Numbered from the stretch's first letter, positions 1 through 6,643 are shown. The stretch: DNA of 8,353 nucleotides from Bacteriovorax stolpii (GCA_945862475.1 CAMAYW010000088.1:1-8353); one strand, 5' to 3'. The notes: generated by a model not told the origin, from the sequence alone. Numbers and translations are program-made.

Positions 1-190
1 TTTTTAATACTTGAAAAGAGAGAGTCAGTAGAGTTTTGGCCATTTTTCGAAGCTCAGGCGTAGTCACCCCAATAAAAACATCGCTCGCTGAATACTCACC
101 TGGTTCTGTCTTAAAATATCTTTTTGCCTTAATCGCCTTCTCTTTAGACGATAGCTTTCTGAGATTTCTCTTAATGCTTTGATATTCCAT
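1..190 (-). CDS. DNA alkylation repair protein, AlkD-like (N-terminal fragment, runs off left edge)
   Basis: Reading the minus strand from the ATG at 190-188 gives an open frame of 63 codons to the edge of the window. The peptide begins MEYQSIKRNLRKLSS and continues with YFKTEPGEYSASDVFIGV and then TPELRKMAK. The FKTGPGEY...DVFLGV...P.LRKLAK pattern is the characteristic N-terminus of AlkD-family (HEAT-like repeat) DNA glycosylases, which remove N3- and N7-alkylated purines in base excision repair in the cytoplasm. An AAGG lies about 7 nt upstream of the ATG. The gene is divergent from the secreted protein at 272, with about 80 nt shared between them. The catalytic C-terminal part is outside the window, so intactness cannot be judged. 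The family call rests on 63 residues of good motif match; a closely related HEAT-repeat protein is the only realistic alternative. Confidence 0.8.
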   Translation of the reverse strand, partial: MEYQSIKRNLRKLSSKEKAIKAKRYFKTEPGEYSASDVFIGVTTPELRKMAKTLLTLSFQVLK

Positions 191-271
191 ACATTTACCT
201 TATATCTGACGATCTTTATCCTGCTTAATCTTTTTCGTAATATTTCGATAAGATATTTAGGAGTTCATATG

Positions 272-1774
272 ATGAAATTTATTTTTCTGTTTTCTATTTT
301 TTTACCTTTTTCCTTCACTTGGGGTGAAAGTGGTAAAGAGGCATGGTTGAATGCAAACCTGAAATATAAAGTTGAATTATTAAAAAGCTATCAGACTCTA
401 TTTAATGAATTAGAAAGTAGCGAACACTTTGCAGAATTCGATAATAAAACCAGTCAATTATTTAATTTCCTCGTTAATCAGGCGTGGGCATCAACCCTTC
501 ACATGGATTGTCTTTACGGAGGCTGGCCTAGTAAAAGAGTAAATAACAAATGCTCCTCACCTTTAAAACATAATCCAGATTATAAAGTAGGGAAATGTAA
601 GCCTGGAGAAATGCAGTGTCAGCCACTCCTTTTTGGAAAGAATAACTGTGTTTCTGTTTCAACCCCAGAACAAAGATCATTAGCAACCAGCAGTTGTCAT
701 AAGAATTTTGAAGCACAAAAGAAGTCCTTAGAAGCTCTCGTCCGAGAGATTAGGGCCGATGGAAAAGAAAAGGAACTTTTTGAATTGATGGATTTTGGAG
801 ACAAAACGTGTAAAGAATCTAAACAAAAAGTGACGCCGATGTGTCAAAGGCTTTTGGCATCTATCTCTAAGATGCGCCACTTTACATTTGAGAATCATAT
901 TGCATCTACTGATACGCCTTCAAAGCAGGAAAGAAAACCTGCAGTCATTTTATATGATCGATCTAAGGTTGAAGAAAAATCAGATCAAGATCTCATCAGC
1001 ACTGTCAAAAGAGTGAGTGAGTTTTCAGGAGGAATTAAAGAAGATCCGAACTGCGAAGTTGAGCCAAATGGAACTCCTTTCGAGAGAGAGGATCCACGGG
1101 ATATTAATTTTGAGTATGTTACTTCAAAACCTGGGAATGATCCAGCTTGGGAAGATCAGTTTTATAAAGTAAAAAATGACAATGATCTCAGATATAAAGG
1201 TTTTACACTTTCAAATGTAGGCCCGAACTCTATCGCAGGAGATCCCATTGATCCAAGAGAAAAAGTGGTAAGAGAGTGGTCATTTGTCACAGAGGATAGT
1301 TCCAAAAGAGAAACTTATTTATGGGTGACTGACGACTCTGGATCTGGCTACTTATCAGGCCTCATGGAGTCAATCATTCTGATTGTTCCAAGAAAGATGA
1401 AACCAACGATTAGTGCAGTTAATGATGAACTTCATGTCACGCTGACAACTGGTGAAAAGGTTATCTATGATAAGAAAACAAAGATGGTGAAAGCGGGTGT
1501 ATTAACAGAGGGCAAGGTCGACGTTAATCCAAATCGGTTTGAAAGGAAGTTTGCTCCTATCACTTACAATGGCTCGGGAATAAGTATTAGAGTTAATAAA
1601 CGCGGAGAGGACCCTAGACTAATCCCAGGAAATGCCGTCATCACTCAAAATGGTAAGTCCTGCCAAGTACCAGCGAAAGAATTATGGAATTCATCATCTG
1701 ATTTTAAATTCTCAGATGATCAAAAATTACTAGATTATCTAAACTCAAAATGTTCTAAAAAATTTACGCTGTAA
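272..1774 (+). CDS. Secreted Cys-rich protein of unknown function
   Basis: I do not recognise a named family. The frame stays open upstream to 179, but an AGGAG at 259-263 points to the tandem ATGs at 269 and 272; I chose 272 (8-nt spacer, 500 aa), and 269 is nearly equivalent. The N-terminus (MKFIFLFSIFLPFSFTWG) is a signal peptide, so the product should be periplasmic or secreted. Cysteines cluster at about residues 80, 94, 109, 116, 126 and 142, with further ones at 180 and 191 and three near and past the middle (11 in total), suggesting a disulfide-stabilised module at 80-142 containing a CQPLLFG...CV motif. From memory, similar C-x-P-x-LFG-x-n-CV segments occur in exported Bdellovibrionota proteins. 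The C-terminal half looks beta-rich, ending in a short helical tail with a Cys. The stop lies 3 nt before the permease start, with no separate ribosome binding site there, so the genes are probably co-translated. Confidence 0.8.
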   Translation: MKFIFLFSIFLPFSFTWGESGKEAWLNANLKYKVELLKSYQTLFNELESSEHFAEFDNKTSQLFNFLVNQAWASTLHMDCLYGGWPSKRVNNKCSSPLKHNPDYKVGKCKPGEMQCQPLLFGKNNCVSVSTPEQRSLATSSCHKNFEAQKKSLEALVREIRADGKEKELFELMDFGDKTCKESKQKVTPMCQRLLASISKMRHFTFENHIASTDTPSKQERKPAVILYDRSKVEEKSDQDLISTVKRVSEFSGGIKEDPNCEVEPNGTPFEREDPRDINFEYVTSKPGNDPAWEDQFYKVKNDNDLRYKGFTLSNVGPNSIAGDPIDPREKVVREWSFVTEDSSKRETYLWVTDDSGSGYLSGLMESIILIVPRKMKPTISAVNDELHVTLTTGEKVIYDKKTKMVKAGVLTEGKVDVNPNRFERKFAPITYNGSGISIRVNKRGEDPRLIPGNAVITQNGKSCQVPAKELWNSSSDFKFSDDQKLLDYLNSKCSKKFTL

Positions 1775-1777
1775 ACC

Positions 1778-2596
1778 ATGCTTAGTCTTATTCTTTTGCT
1801 TATTTCTATCATTGCTGGAGTTCTAGGAACTCTCTTGGGCCTTGGTGGAGGAATTATCGTCGTACCCGCTCTCACTTTACTTTTTAATGTAGATATTAGG
1901 TATGCTGTTGCTGCTAGTTTAGTTTCTATTATTGCGACCTCTTCAAGTGGTGCTGCCGTTCTTTTAAAAAAGAATCTCACAAACATAAGGGTTGCCTCTG
2001 TTCTGGAACTCGGAACTGTAGCTGGCGCCTTAACGGGATTTTTTATCTCAACACATATAAGTGCGAAGTGGTTATTTTTAAGTTTTGGATTTTTTTTATT
2101 TCTCTGTTCATTTCTTATTCTTAAAAAAAGAGAAGATCATATTTCTAAAGATGATCACCCTTGGTCAAAAAAATTAAAACTCAGTGGCCATTATGTGAAT
2201 GATCAAGGTCAAACGTCCCATTATCAAGTTGAAAACATCCCCTTTGGAATGATCAGTATGTATTTTGCTGGCATTCTGTCGGCCATTCTCGGTATTGGAA
2301 GCGGTATCTTTAAAGTTATCGCTATGGACAATGCAATGAAGCTACCTATAAAAGTCTCAACGGCGACATCTAATTTTATGATTGGGGTAACAGCAGCTGC
2401 GAGTGCTGGGGCGTACTTTATCAGAGGAGATATAAGGCCGGAGTTAGCCTCTCCTGTCGCTCTGGGTATCATTATAGGTTCTTGGTTAGGAACAAAACTT
2501 TTAACAAAATTGTCAGCGATCTTGTTAAGAAAAATTTTTACGTTTGTCCTTTTTATTGTCTCTCTTCAGATGATCATGAAAGGATTTAAATTATGA
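1778..2596 (+). CDS. TauE/SafE (TSUP) family anion permease
   Basis: This 272-aa integral membrane protein has the internal two-fold repeat of TSUP transporters. The first glycine-rich membrane motif, GVLGTLLGLGGGIIVVPAL, is at about residues 14-32, and its counterpart GILSAILGIGSGIF is at 165-178. A cytoplasmic linker around 115-158 (HYVNDQGQTSHYQVENIPFG) matches the long form of the family. Members move sulfite, sulfoacetate, thiosulfate or other small organosulfur anions across the inner membrane; which substrate applies here cannot be read from sequence. There is no good Shine-Dalgarno before the ATG, which sits 3 nt after the upstream stop, implying translational coupling. The stop overlaps the next start as ATGA at 2593-2596. 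Length and both motifs are normal, so the gene looks intact. Confidence 0.92.
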   Translation: MLSLILLLISIIAGVLGTLLGLGGGIIVVPALTLLFNVDIRYAVAASLVSIIATSSSGAAVLLKKNLTNIRVASVLELGTVAGALTGFFISTHISAKWLFLSFGFFLFLCSFLILKKREDHISKDDHPWSKKLKLSGHYVNDQGQTSHYQVENIPFGMISMYFAGILSAILGIGSGIFKVIAMDNAMKLPIKVSTATSNFMIGVTAAASAGAYFIRGDIRPELASPVALGIIIGSWLGTKLLTKLSAILLRKIFTFVLFIVSLQMIMKGFKL

Positions 2597-2958
2597 AAGA
2601 TCGGCTTTCTTTGGAATTATTCATCTCCCGATTTCTCACGATCGGAGTACTCCTAAGTGGACTCTTCATTTTAATTGGTTGGGGTTCTACTTTTAAGTTT
2701 TCTGCCAATCCTTTTTTTAATTTTGAACACTACGATCAGATTCCCTTAAAAGATCTTTTCCTTTTTTATTTTAATAAAAAAGATTGGTTCCAATTATGCT
2801 CCTTTTTAGGGTTTTCTCTCCTTATCGCTATCCCATTTCTAAGAGTTCTTTTTATGCTCTTTCTTTATTTAAAAAACAAAGAATTTTCTCTCGCTCTGAT
2901 TTCCTCGATGGTTTTCATTGGGCTCTTAGCAGGCCTTGTTTTGGGCATGAAATCATAA
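2593..2958 (+). CDS. DUF1634 family membrane protein, TSUP partner
   Basis: The 121-aa protein has three predicted membrane segments: about residues 13-30 (FLTIGVLLSGLFILIGW), 70-92 and 99-118. The order GVLLSG, then a soluble stretch, then AIPFLRVLFMLFLYLKNKEF and a last hydrophobic helix fits DUF1634, whose members usually carry a TPVLRV-x-F-x-ER motif at the start of the second half; here it is IPFLRV. DUF1634 genes are commonly found directly next to TauE/SafE permeases, and here the ATG overlaps the permease stop by 4 nt, so the two are translationally coupled. Family knowledge plus context suggest an accessory subunit of the exporter, but the molecular role is not established. The sequence is rather diverged from typical members in the loop at 31-65. 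Confidence 0.82.
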   Translation: MKDRLSLELFISRFLTIGVLLSGLFILIGWGSTFKFSANPFFNFEHYDQIPLKDLFLFYFNKKDWFQLCSFLGFSLLIAIPFLRVLFMLFLYLKNKEFSLALISSMVFIGLLAGLVLGMKS

Positions 2959-3019
2959 CACTCAGGTACTTCCCATTAGGTAAAAACTGACCTGCTTAAA
3001 TGCCCCGACTCCTCTGTGA

Positions 3020-3025
3020 TATACT
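3020..3025 (+). promoter_or_regulatory. Possible extended -10 promoter element before the lipoprotein gene
   Basis: TGATATACT at 3017-3025 is a TGn extended -10 with the hexamer TATACT (5 of 6 to TATAAT). A clear -35 is lacking; TTAAAT at 2996-3001 is the best candidate, with an 18-nt spacer. The predicted start would be near 3032, leaving a very short leader that would cut into the GGGAGGAG ribosome binding region, which weakens the call. The alternative is read-through from the TSUP/DUF1634 unit, since no terminator is visible in 2959-3044. Confidence 0.3.
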
Positions 3026-3044
3026 CTTATGAGGGAGGAGCTTC

Positions 3045-3497
3045 ATGAAAATTTTGTGTTTTTTATGCTTAAGTATCCTCTGGAGTTGTTCTTCCATACA
3101 AATCGAAACAACAGATAGAAATGTTGCCCATGACTCCATGTCTTTTGGAAGAGTCCAAGTAGAGGCAAAAAAAATACTTCAAAATGATGAGCTCTGTTTT
3201 GAGATAAAACTCAAAATGAAAAATGTCTCGCAAAAAGACATTCTTCCATCAAACTGGACTGTCGCCTGGATCGATCAATCATCCCATTATCATCTTTTAA
3301 GGCTTAATCAGCGAGATCCAGCTTCTGTACCGACTGTAAAAAAATCTTACTTATTTTTTAAACGACAACAAGAATTTTCAAATGAACTTATGACTTGTGC
3401 ACCAAATGCAAAAATCGCAGATGTTGATTCCCTTGTTCTCAATCCAAAGTCACTTCCTTTTTCGAAAACTGGAAATCTTACTCTCAAATGGAAATAG
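3045..3497 (+). CDS. Small lipoprotein, unknown function
   Basis: I do not recognise a family. The 150-aa product starts with a short hydrophobic signal ending in a lipobox-like LWSC at residues 12-15, followed by SS, so it is probably a lipoprotein acylated at Cys15 and inserted in the inner or outer membrane. The residues after the Cys are Ser-Ser rather than Asp, which would favour outer-membrane sorting by the E. coli rule (inference). The mature part is beta-rich in appearance, with two cysteines (about 51 and 118) that could form a disulfide. A strong GGGAGGAG at 3033-3040 precedes the ATG by 4 nt. The last 10 nt overlap the start of the TM2 protein gene, which suggests the two are translated together and may act together at the envelope. 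Confidence 0.78.
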   Translation: MKILCFLCLSILWSCSSIQIETTDRNVAHDSMSFGRVQVEAKKILQNDELCFEIKLKMKNVSQKDILPSNWTVAWIDQSSHYHLLRLNQRDPASVPTVKKSYLFFKRQQEFSNELMTCAPNAKIADVDSLVLNPKSLPFSKTGNLTLKWK

Positions 3498-3889
3498 ATC
3501 AGAAGAAAACTCATTCTCTTCCGTTAGGATACATCCTTTGGCTTTTTGGATTTACTGGATCCCATAGGTTCTACTATGGAAAAACATGGACGGGTATACT
3601 CTATTTCTTTACCTTCGGTCTTTTAGGGGTCGGCTGGCTCTTTGACTTCTTTTCGATTCCAAGAATGGAGCGAGAAGCGAGGACAAAATACACTGATGGA
3701 TTATACTGCTACAGCGTCGCTTGGGTTCTTCTCACATTTTTTGGAATTTTGGGAATCCATCGCATGTATCTTGGGAAATGGATCACGGGTATTCTATGGT
3801 TTTTTACAGGTGGTTTTTTTCTTTTGGGCTATCTTTATGATTTTTTGAATCTCAATGAAATAGTTTCTGAACGAAATATCCTAAATTAA
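3488..3889 (+). CDS. Membrane protein with two tandem TM2 domains
   Basis: The 133-aa protein contains two copies of the TM2 module. The first is at about residues 12-57 (GYILWLFGFTGSHRFYYGK, then a second helix ending GWLFDFF), and the second at 77-122 (GILGIHRMYLGK, then a helix ending GYLYDFLNL). Each copy has the G-x-x-G-x-HR-x-Y-x-G turn and the conserved Asp after the second helix. Four membrane segments are expected, in the inner membrane. TM2 proteins have no settled biochemical role. The two copies differ clearly, so this is an old duplication rather than a recent one. The start overlaps the lipoprotein gene by 10 nt and has no evident Shine-Dalgarno, consistent with coupling. A terminator follows directly after the stop. 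Confidence 0.88.
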   Translation: MEIDQKKTHSLPLGYILWLFGFTGSHRFYYGKTWTGILYFFTFGLLGVGWLFDFFSIPRMEREARTKYTDGLYCYSVAWVLLTFFGILGIHRMYLGKWITGILWFFTGGFFLLGYLYDFLNLNEIVSERNILN

Positions 3890-3890
3890 G

Positions 3891-3913
3891 AAGAGGCCCG
3901 AAGGCCTCTTTTT
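3891..3913 (+). terminator. Rho-independent terminator, probably bidirectional
   Basis: An 8-bp perfect stem AAGAGGCC (3891-3898) / GGCCTCTT (3903-3910) with a 4-nt loop CGAA is followed by a T run (3909-3913). It lies directly after the TM2 gene stop. On the minus strand the loop reads TTCG closed by C-G, the very stable UUCG type, followed by a weaker T-containing stretch (CTTAATTT). It could therefore also end the converging TerC transcript, whose stop codon (3914-3912) overlaps the T run. Confidence 0.88.
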
Positions 3914-4847
3914 AGTGTCCGCTTTTTAATTTTTTTCTATTACTTATGACTGACGCAATAACCGATGTCGTTAGAACAAGAAAAATAACCGACATCGTTA
4001 CCGGCACCGGCATATGATACCAATGCATAATGAGCATCTTCACTCCAATAAACATCAGAATAATAGCAAGTCCATATTTTAGATAATGAAACATATCTGC
4101 AAATCCCTTAAGAGCAAAATAGAGGGAACGAAGGCCCAAAATAGCAAAAACGTTCGAAGTAAATACCAGGAAAGGATCGTTCGTTATACCGATAATGGCA
4201 GGGATCGAATCAATCGCAAAAACGAGATCTGAGAATTCAACAAAGATCAGTGTAATAAAAAGTGGCGTAATCATCCAGACACCGTTCGTCTTTACGAAAA
4301 ATTTATCGTCATGAAAATGCGGAGTGGTTGGAAAAATTTTCTTCGTCCAAGTAATCACCCAGCTCTTCTCTAAATCATGCTCTTCACTTTGAGGTTTAAG
4401 CATCTTGATACCTGAAAACACGAGGAAGGCACCGAAAATATAAATCACCCAAGTAAATTTTTGGAGAATGGCGATACCCGCCCAAATGAAAAAGGCGCGC
4501 ATAACGAGAGCACCAAGAATTCCATAAAACAAAACTTTATGCTGATACTGATTGGGAATCTTAAAGAAACTAAAGATGAGTAAAAAGACAAATAGGTTAT
4601 CCACTGAGAGGGATTTTTCGATTACATAGCCAGTCAGGAATAACATAAAGTCGTCCTGACCTCTCCAGTAAAGAATGATCACATTAAACGCCATCGCAAG
4701 AGCAATCCAAACGGCGGACCAAATAATAGATTCTTTAAATCCAACAGAGTGAGATTTTTTATGAAAAACACCCAAATCCAAAAGGAGAACCGCTAAAATA
4801 AAAATGACAAAACCAATCCAAATCGCCAATGAAGTTTCATGATGCAT
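3912..4847 (-). CDS. alx: TerC/Alx family metal-homeostasis membrane protein
   Basis: The 311-aa polytopic inner-membrane protein matches TerC family members of the Alx type over its whole length. Conserved features include LTGYVIEKSLSVDNLFVF at about residues 71-88 with the membrane acidic residues Glu77 and Asp83, FGAFLVFSGIKML at 138-150, and VEFSDLVFAIDSIPAI at 203-218 with Glu204, Asp207 and Asp213. These acidic residues are thought to bind metal. E. coli Alx exports Mn2+ and is induced at alkaline pH; related TerC proteins are linked to metallation of exported proteins. The hydrophilic loop at about 150-185, rich in His and acidic residues, is typical. Start: ATG at 4847 with TGAGGA 7 nt upstream. 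The short leader (about 22 nt from the predicted promoter) leaves no room for the yybP-ykoY Mn riboswitch that controls some relatives. Confidence 0.93.
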   Translation of the reverse strand: MHHETSLAIWIGFVIFILAVLLLDLGVFHKKSHSVGFKESIIWSAVWIALAMAFNVIILYWRGQDDFMLFLTGYVIEKSLSVDNLFVFLLIFSFFKIPNQYQHKVLFYGILGALVMRAFFIWAGIAILQKFTWVIYIFGAFLVFSGIKMLKPQSEEHDLEKSWVITWTKKIFPTTPHFHDDKFFVKTNGVWMITPLFITLIFVEFSDLVFAIDSIPAIIGITNDPFLVFTSNVFAILGLRSLYFALKGFADMFHYLKYGLAIILMFIGVKMLIMHWYHMPVPVTMSVIFLVLTTSVIASVISNRKKLKSGH

Positions 4848-4876
4848 ATTGTTTTCCTCAATACTTTGTTTCTGCT

Positions 4877-4906
4877 ATTCTATTACCCTATAGTGAATCT
4901 TGTCAT
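4877..4906 (-). promoter_or_regulatory. Putative sigma70-type promoter for the TerC/Alx gene
   Basis: On the minus strand ATGACA (4906-4901, 5 of 6 to TTGACA) is followed after an 18-nt spacer by TAGAAT (4882-4877, 5 of 6 to TATAAT). The predicted start is near 4870, giving a leader of about 22 nt that includes the TGAGGA ribosome binding site at 4860-4855. The spacing is 1 nt longer than the optimum. No equally clear promoter was found for the divergent ExoD-family gene. Confidence 0.55.
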
Positions 4907-4953
4907 GAAAATAGGTATATATGTTTTTTCAAATAGAACCATCGGAAATTTAA

Positions 4954-5541
4954 ATGAAAGGCCGCCTTATCACAGCTCTTGAAGACGTTAGGTCCTTGCC
5001 TGAAATAACCCTTGGAAAAATCGTTGATCATGTGGAGGGAGAGGCCCTTCTGATCCTGTGCCTTATTTCAATTCTTCCCTTCATGCAGCCAATTCCTATT
5101 CCAGGGCTTTCAAGTATTTTGGGTCTTATTATTTTGCTTCAAGGAGTGGGTCTCATGATTTGGCAGAAACCTCTTCTTACACCCAAGATGAAAAATGTCG
5201 TTATAAGCCATGACCGATTTGAAACAATTTATTTAGCTGCATTAAAATTTACGACTTTGACCTCAAAACTTTCAATGTTTAAACATCCACTCACAAAATC
5301 TCGCCCCTCTCATATTATTTGTGGGTTAGCGATTGTCATCTCTTCAGCTTTTTTATCTTTACCGCTGCCCATACCACTATCAAATTTCATTCCAGCGTTG
5401 AGTATTTTTCTTATTTGTGTGGGCCTTCTGGAAGAGGATCTTTTACTGATCATCATGGGAAACGGCATTACTCTGACCATCGTCTGGATGATCTTATTTT
5501 CCTATCACATCATTAAGGAACAATTTCAAAACTGGATTTAG
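4954..5541 (+). CDS. ExoD-family exopolysaccharide-synthesis-related membrane protein
   Basis: The 195-aa membrane protein fits the ExoD family. It has an N-terminal soluble helix with LGKIVDHVEGEALLILCLI (about residues 20-38), the proline-rich LPFMQPIPIPGLSSILGL at 41-58, and a second related half with LPLPIPLSNFIPALSIFLICVGLLEED at about 136-162. The repeated P-x-P-x-P-x-x-x-F/S...PAL pattern and the GLLEED ending are diagnostic. ExoD was named for an exopolysaccharide and alkali-sensitivity phenotype in Rhizobium, but its biochemical activity is not established. Interestingly, its divergent neighbour is Alx-like, another family linked with alkaline response; a functional link is inference only. 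The ribosome binding site is weak (CGGAAA about 6 nt upstream). The stop overlaps the converging small-protein stop by 4 nt and no terminator with a T run is seen. Confidence 0.85.
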   Translation: MKGRLITALEDVRSLPEITLGKIVDHVEGEALLILCLISILPFMQPIPIPGLSSILGLIILLQGVGLMIWQKPLLTPKMKNVVISHDRFETIYLAALKFTTLTSKLSMFKHPLTKSRPSHIICGLAIVISSAFLSLPLPIPLSNFIPALSIFLICVGLLEEDLLLIIMGNGITLTIVWMILFSYHIIKEQFQNWI

Positions 5542-5789
5542 CGAATATCGTCTAAAGAGCACCCTGTATTTCCTGTTAGGGAAATAGACTCAGGCTTTAT
5601 TTCAACTTTTTTCTGTGCTTTTTTATCACAGTCTTCTTTTTCTTCTTTTATTTTTTTCAGTTTATCATTCACCATCTTATCGTTTTTAACGACTTCTTCA
5701 ATTTTTGAAACAGGAAGAATTTTTTGTTGGGCCTTTGGGCCAGCGAAACAAGTTAACGAAAAAAGAGTCAAAAAAAGAAAGAATTTCAT
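5538..5789 (-). CDS. Small exported charged protein, unknown function
   Basis: I do not recognise a family. The 83-aa product starts with a clear signal peptide (MKFFLFLTLFSLTCFA, likely cut after Ala16), so the mature protein of about 67 residues should be periplasmic. Residues 28-62 are strongly charged (KNDKMVNDKLKKIKEEKED) and probably helical; Cys54 and Cys77 could form one disulfide. The ribosome binding site GGGAG lies inside the last codons of the upstream dehydrogenase gene, whose stop is only 2 nt before this ATG, so the two form an operon with likely coupling. Its own stop overlaps the ExoD-family stop on the other strand. Codon use and a good start make it a real gene despite its small size. 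Confidence 0.75.
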   Translation of the reverse strand: MKFFLFLTLFSLTCFAGPKAQQKILPVSKIEEVVKNDKMVNDKLKKIKEEKEDCDKKAQKKVEIKPESISLTGNTGCSLDDIR

Positions 5790-5791
5790 AT

Positions 5792-6544
5792 TTACTCCCG
5801 GCTATAATTAAACATTTTGATTTTCATGAAATACTTATACCAAGTTCTTGGGATGGCCCCCAAAATTCTGACTAAACTTGAAAAGAAGAAAGGAAAGGCA
5901 TAAACCATTTTTCTTTTTTCAATCGCACGAGAAATTAATTCAGCCGCTCTTGGGGCCTTCACTAAAAAAGGCATCGAGTGGTTATTTCTCGCCGTAAGAG
6001 GGGTCTCAACAAATCCCGGACATATGGCCGTCACATGAATATTAAATTGCTTGAGATCAAGATGAAGGGATTCACAAAACTTTAAGACTGCAGCCTTAGT
6101 TGCACTGTAAGCAGATACACCCGGAAGGCCAAGGTAACCAGCAATGGATGAAATGGCGACAATCTGCCCACTCCCTTTAGGGATCATGACGTCTAAAGCC
6201 GCTTCAAAGGCGTACATAACACCTAAAAGATTAATATGAACCATATGATAGCTCTGCTCAAAATCTGGGACTTTCGTTTTAAATTTATACCCAATGCCAG
6301 CATTCGCAATGAGTAGGTCAAGCCCATCGATTTTTGAAAAAGTCTTAATGGCGTTTTTGAGTTCCTCTCGATTAGAAACATCTGCATGGAAGAAGCTGAC
6401 ATTCTTAAACTGAGGCCTGAAGTTTTCTGTAAACTTTTTCTCATCACGCCCACAAACACCCACTCTCCAGCCCTTCAGGGCATAGAGTTTTGCTAGCTCC
6501 ATCCCGATACCGGTCGTTCCACCAGTTATGAATACAGACTTCAT
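5792..6544 (-). CDS. Short-chain dehydrogenase/reductase (classical SDR)
   Basis: This 250-aa protein has all classical SDR motifs: cofactor-binding TGGTTGIG (residues 7-14), Arg33 after the second strand (suggests NADPH), Asp55 in HADV, NAG at 81-83, Asn105, catalytic Ser133, Tyr146 and Lys150 (Y-SAT-K), and PG at 176-177. It is a cytoplasmic NAD(P)-dependent oxidoreductase, substrate unknown. The C-terminal part (about 212-245) is hydrophobic and aromatic (YAFPFFFSSLVRILG), as in SDRs that act on lipid-like substrates or sit at the membrane. The frame is open to a GTG at 6568, but I chose ATG 6544: it has AAGGGA about 7 nt upstream, gives the usual SDR N-terminus, and the predicted promoter would start the mRNA near the GTG. 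It is followed 2 nt later by the small exported protein gene. Confidence 0.92.
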   Translation of the reverse strand: MKSVFITGGTTGIGMELAKLYALKGWRVGVCGRDEKKFTENFRPQFKNVSFFHADVSNREELKNAIKTFSKIDGLDLLIANAGIGYKFKTKVPDFEQSYHMVHINLLGVMYAFEAALDVMIPKGSGQIVAISSIAGYLGLPGVSAYSATKAAVLKFCESLHLDLKQFNIHVTAICPGFVETPLTARNNHSMPFLVKAPRAAELISRAIEKRKMVYAFPFFFSSLVRILGAIPRTWYKYFMKIKMFNYSRE

Positions 6545-6571
6545 CCAACTTCCCTTTTTAATGATCACGAG

Positions 6572-6577
6572 ATTCTA
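6572..6577 (-). promoter_or_regulatory. Extended -10 element before the SDR gene
   Basis: On the minus strand TGGTAGAAT is a TGn extended -10 with hexamer TAGAAT (5 of 6). There is no good -35 at 16-18 nt, which extended -10 promoters can tolerate. The predicted start near 6565 leaves about 20 nt to the chosen ATG at 6544. A 15-nt palindrome sits immediately upstream, overlapping the -35 position. Confidence 0.45.
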
Positions 6578-6596
6578 CCATAGGAGAAGAGGGTCC

Positions 6597-6611
6597 CGCC
6601 ATTTAATGGCG
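6597..6611. promoter_or_regulatory. 15-nt perfect palindrome, possible operator of the SDR gene
   Basis: CGCCATT (6597-6603) and AATGGCG (6605-6611) are perfect 7-bp inverted arms around a single centre base. The site overlaps the -35 region of the putative SDR promoter, which is where a repressor operator is often found. No T run follows on either strand, so it is not a terminator. It could be chance, but G+C-containing perfect 7+7 palindromes are uncommon in this AT-rich sequence. Confidence 0.4.
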
Positions 6612-6643
6612 CATGGTGCAATGCTTATTTTTTGGATTAATTC

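Noticed and set aside
179..271. Upstream extension of the secreted protein from ATG 179
   Set aside because: It would overlap the start of the divergent AlkD-like gene and place a second hydrophobic stretch before the signal peptide; the AGGAG at 259-263 clearly marks the ATGs at 269/272.
2784..2990. Alternative-frame open frames over the DUF1634, TM2, TauE, ExoD and SDR genes
   Set aside because: They are shadows of well-supported genes in other frames and lack ribosome binding sites or recognisable domains.
2976..2995. Short inverted sequence around CAGGT...ACCTG between the DUF1634 and lipoprotein genes
   Set aside because: Only 5 paired bases with a long loop and no T run; not enough for a terminator or operator.
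4848..4953. Possible yybP-ykoY (Mn) riboswitch before the TerC gene
   Set aside because: The intergenic region is 106 nt in total, the predicted leader is about 22 nt, and I could not recognise the conserved loops.
5567..5586. 7-bp hairpin TATTTCC/GGAAATA shortly after the ExoD-family stop
   Set aside because: No T run follows on either strand and it lies inside the converging small-protein gene, so I do not call it a terminator.
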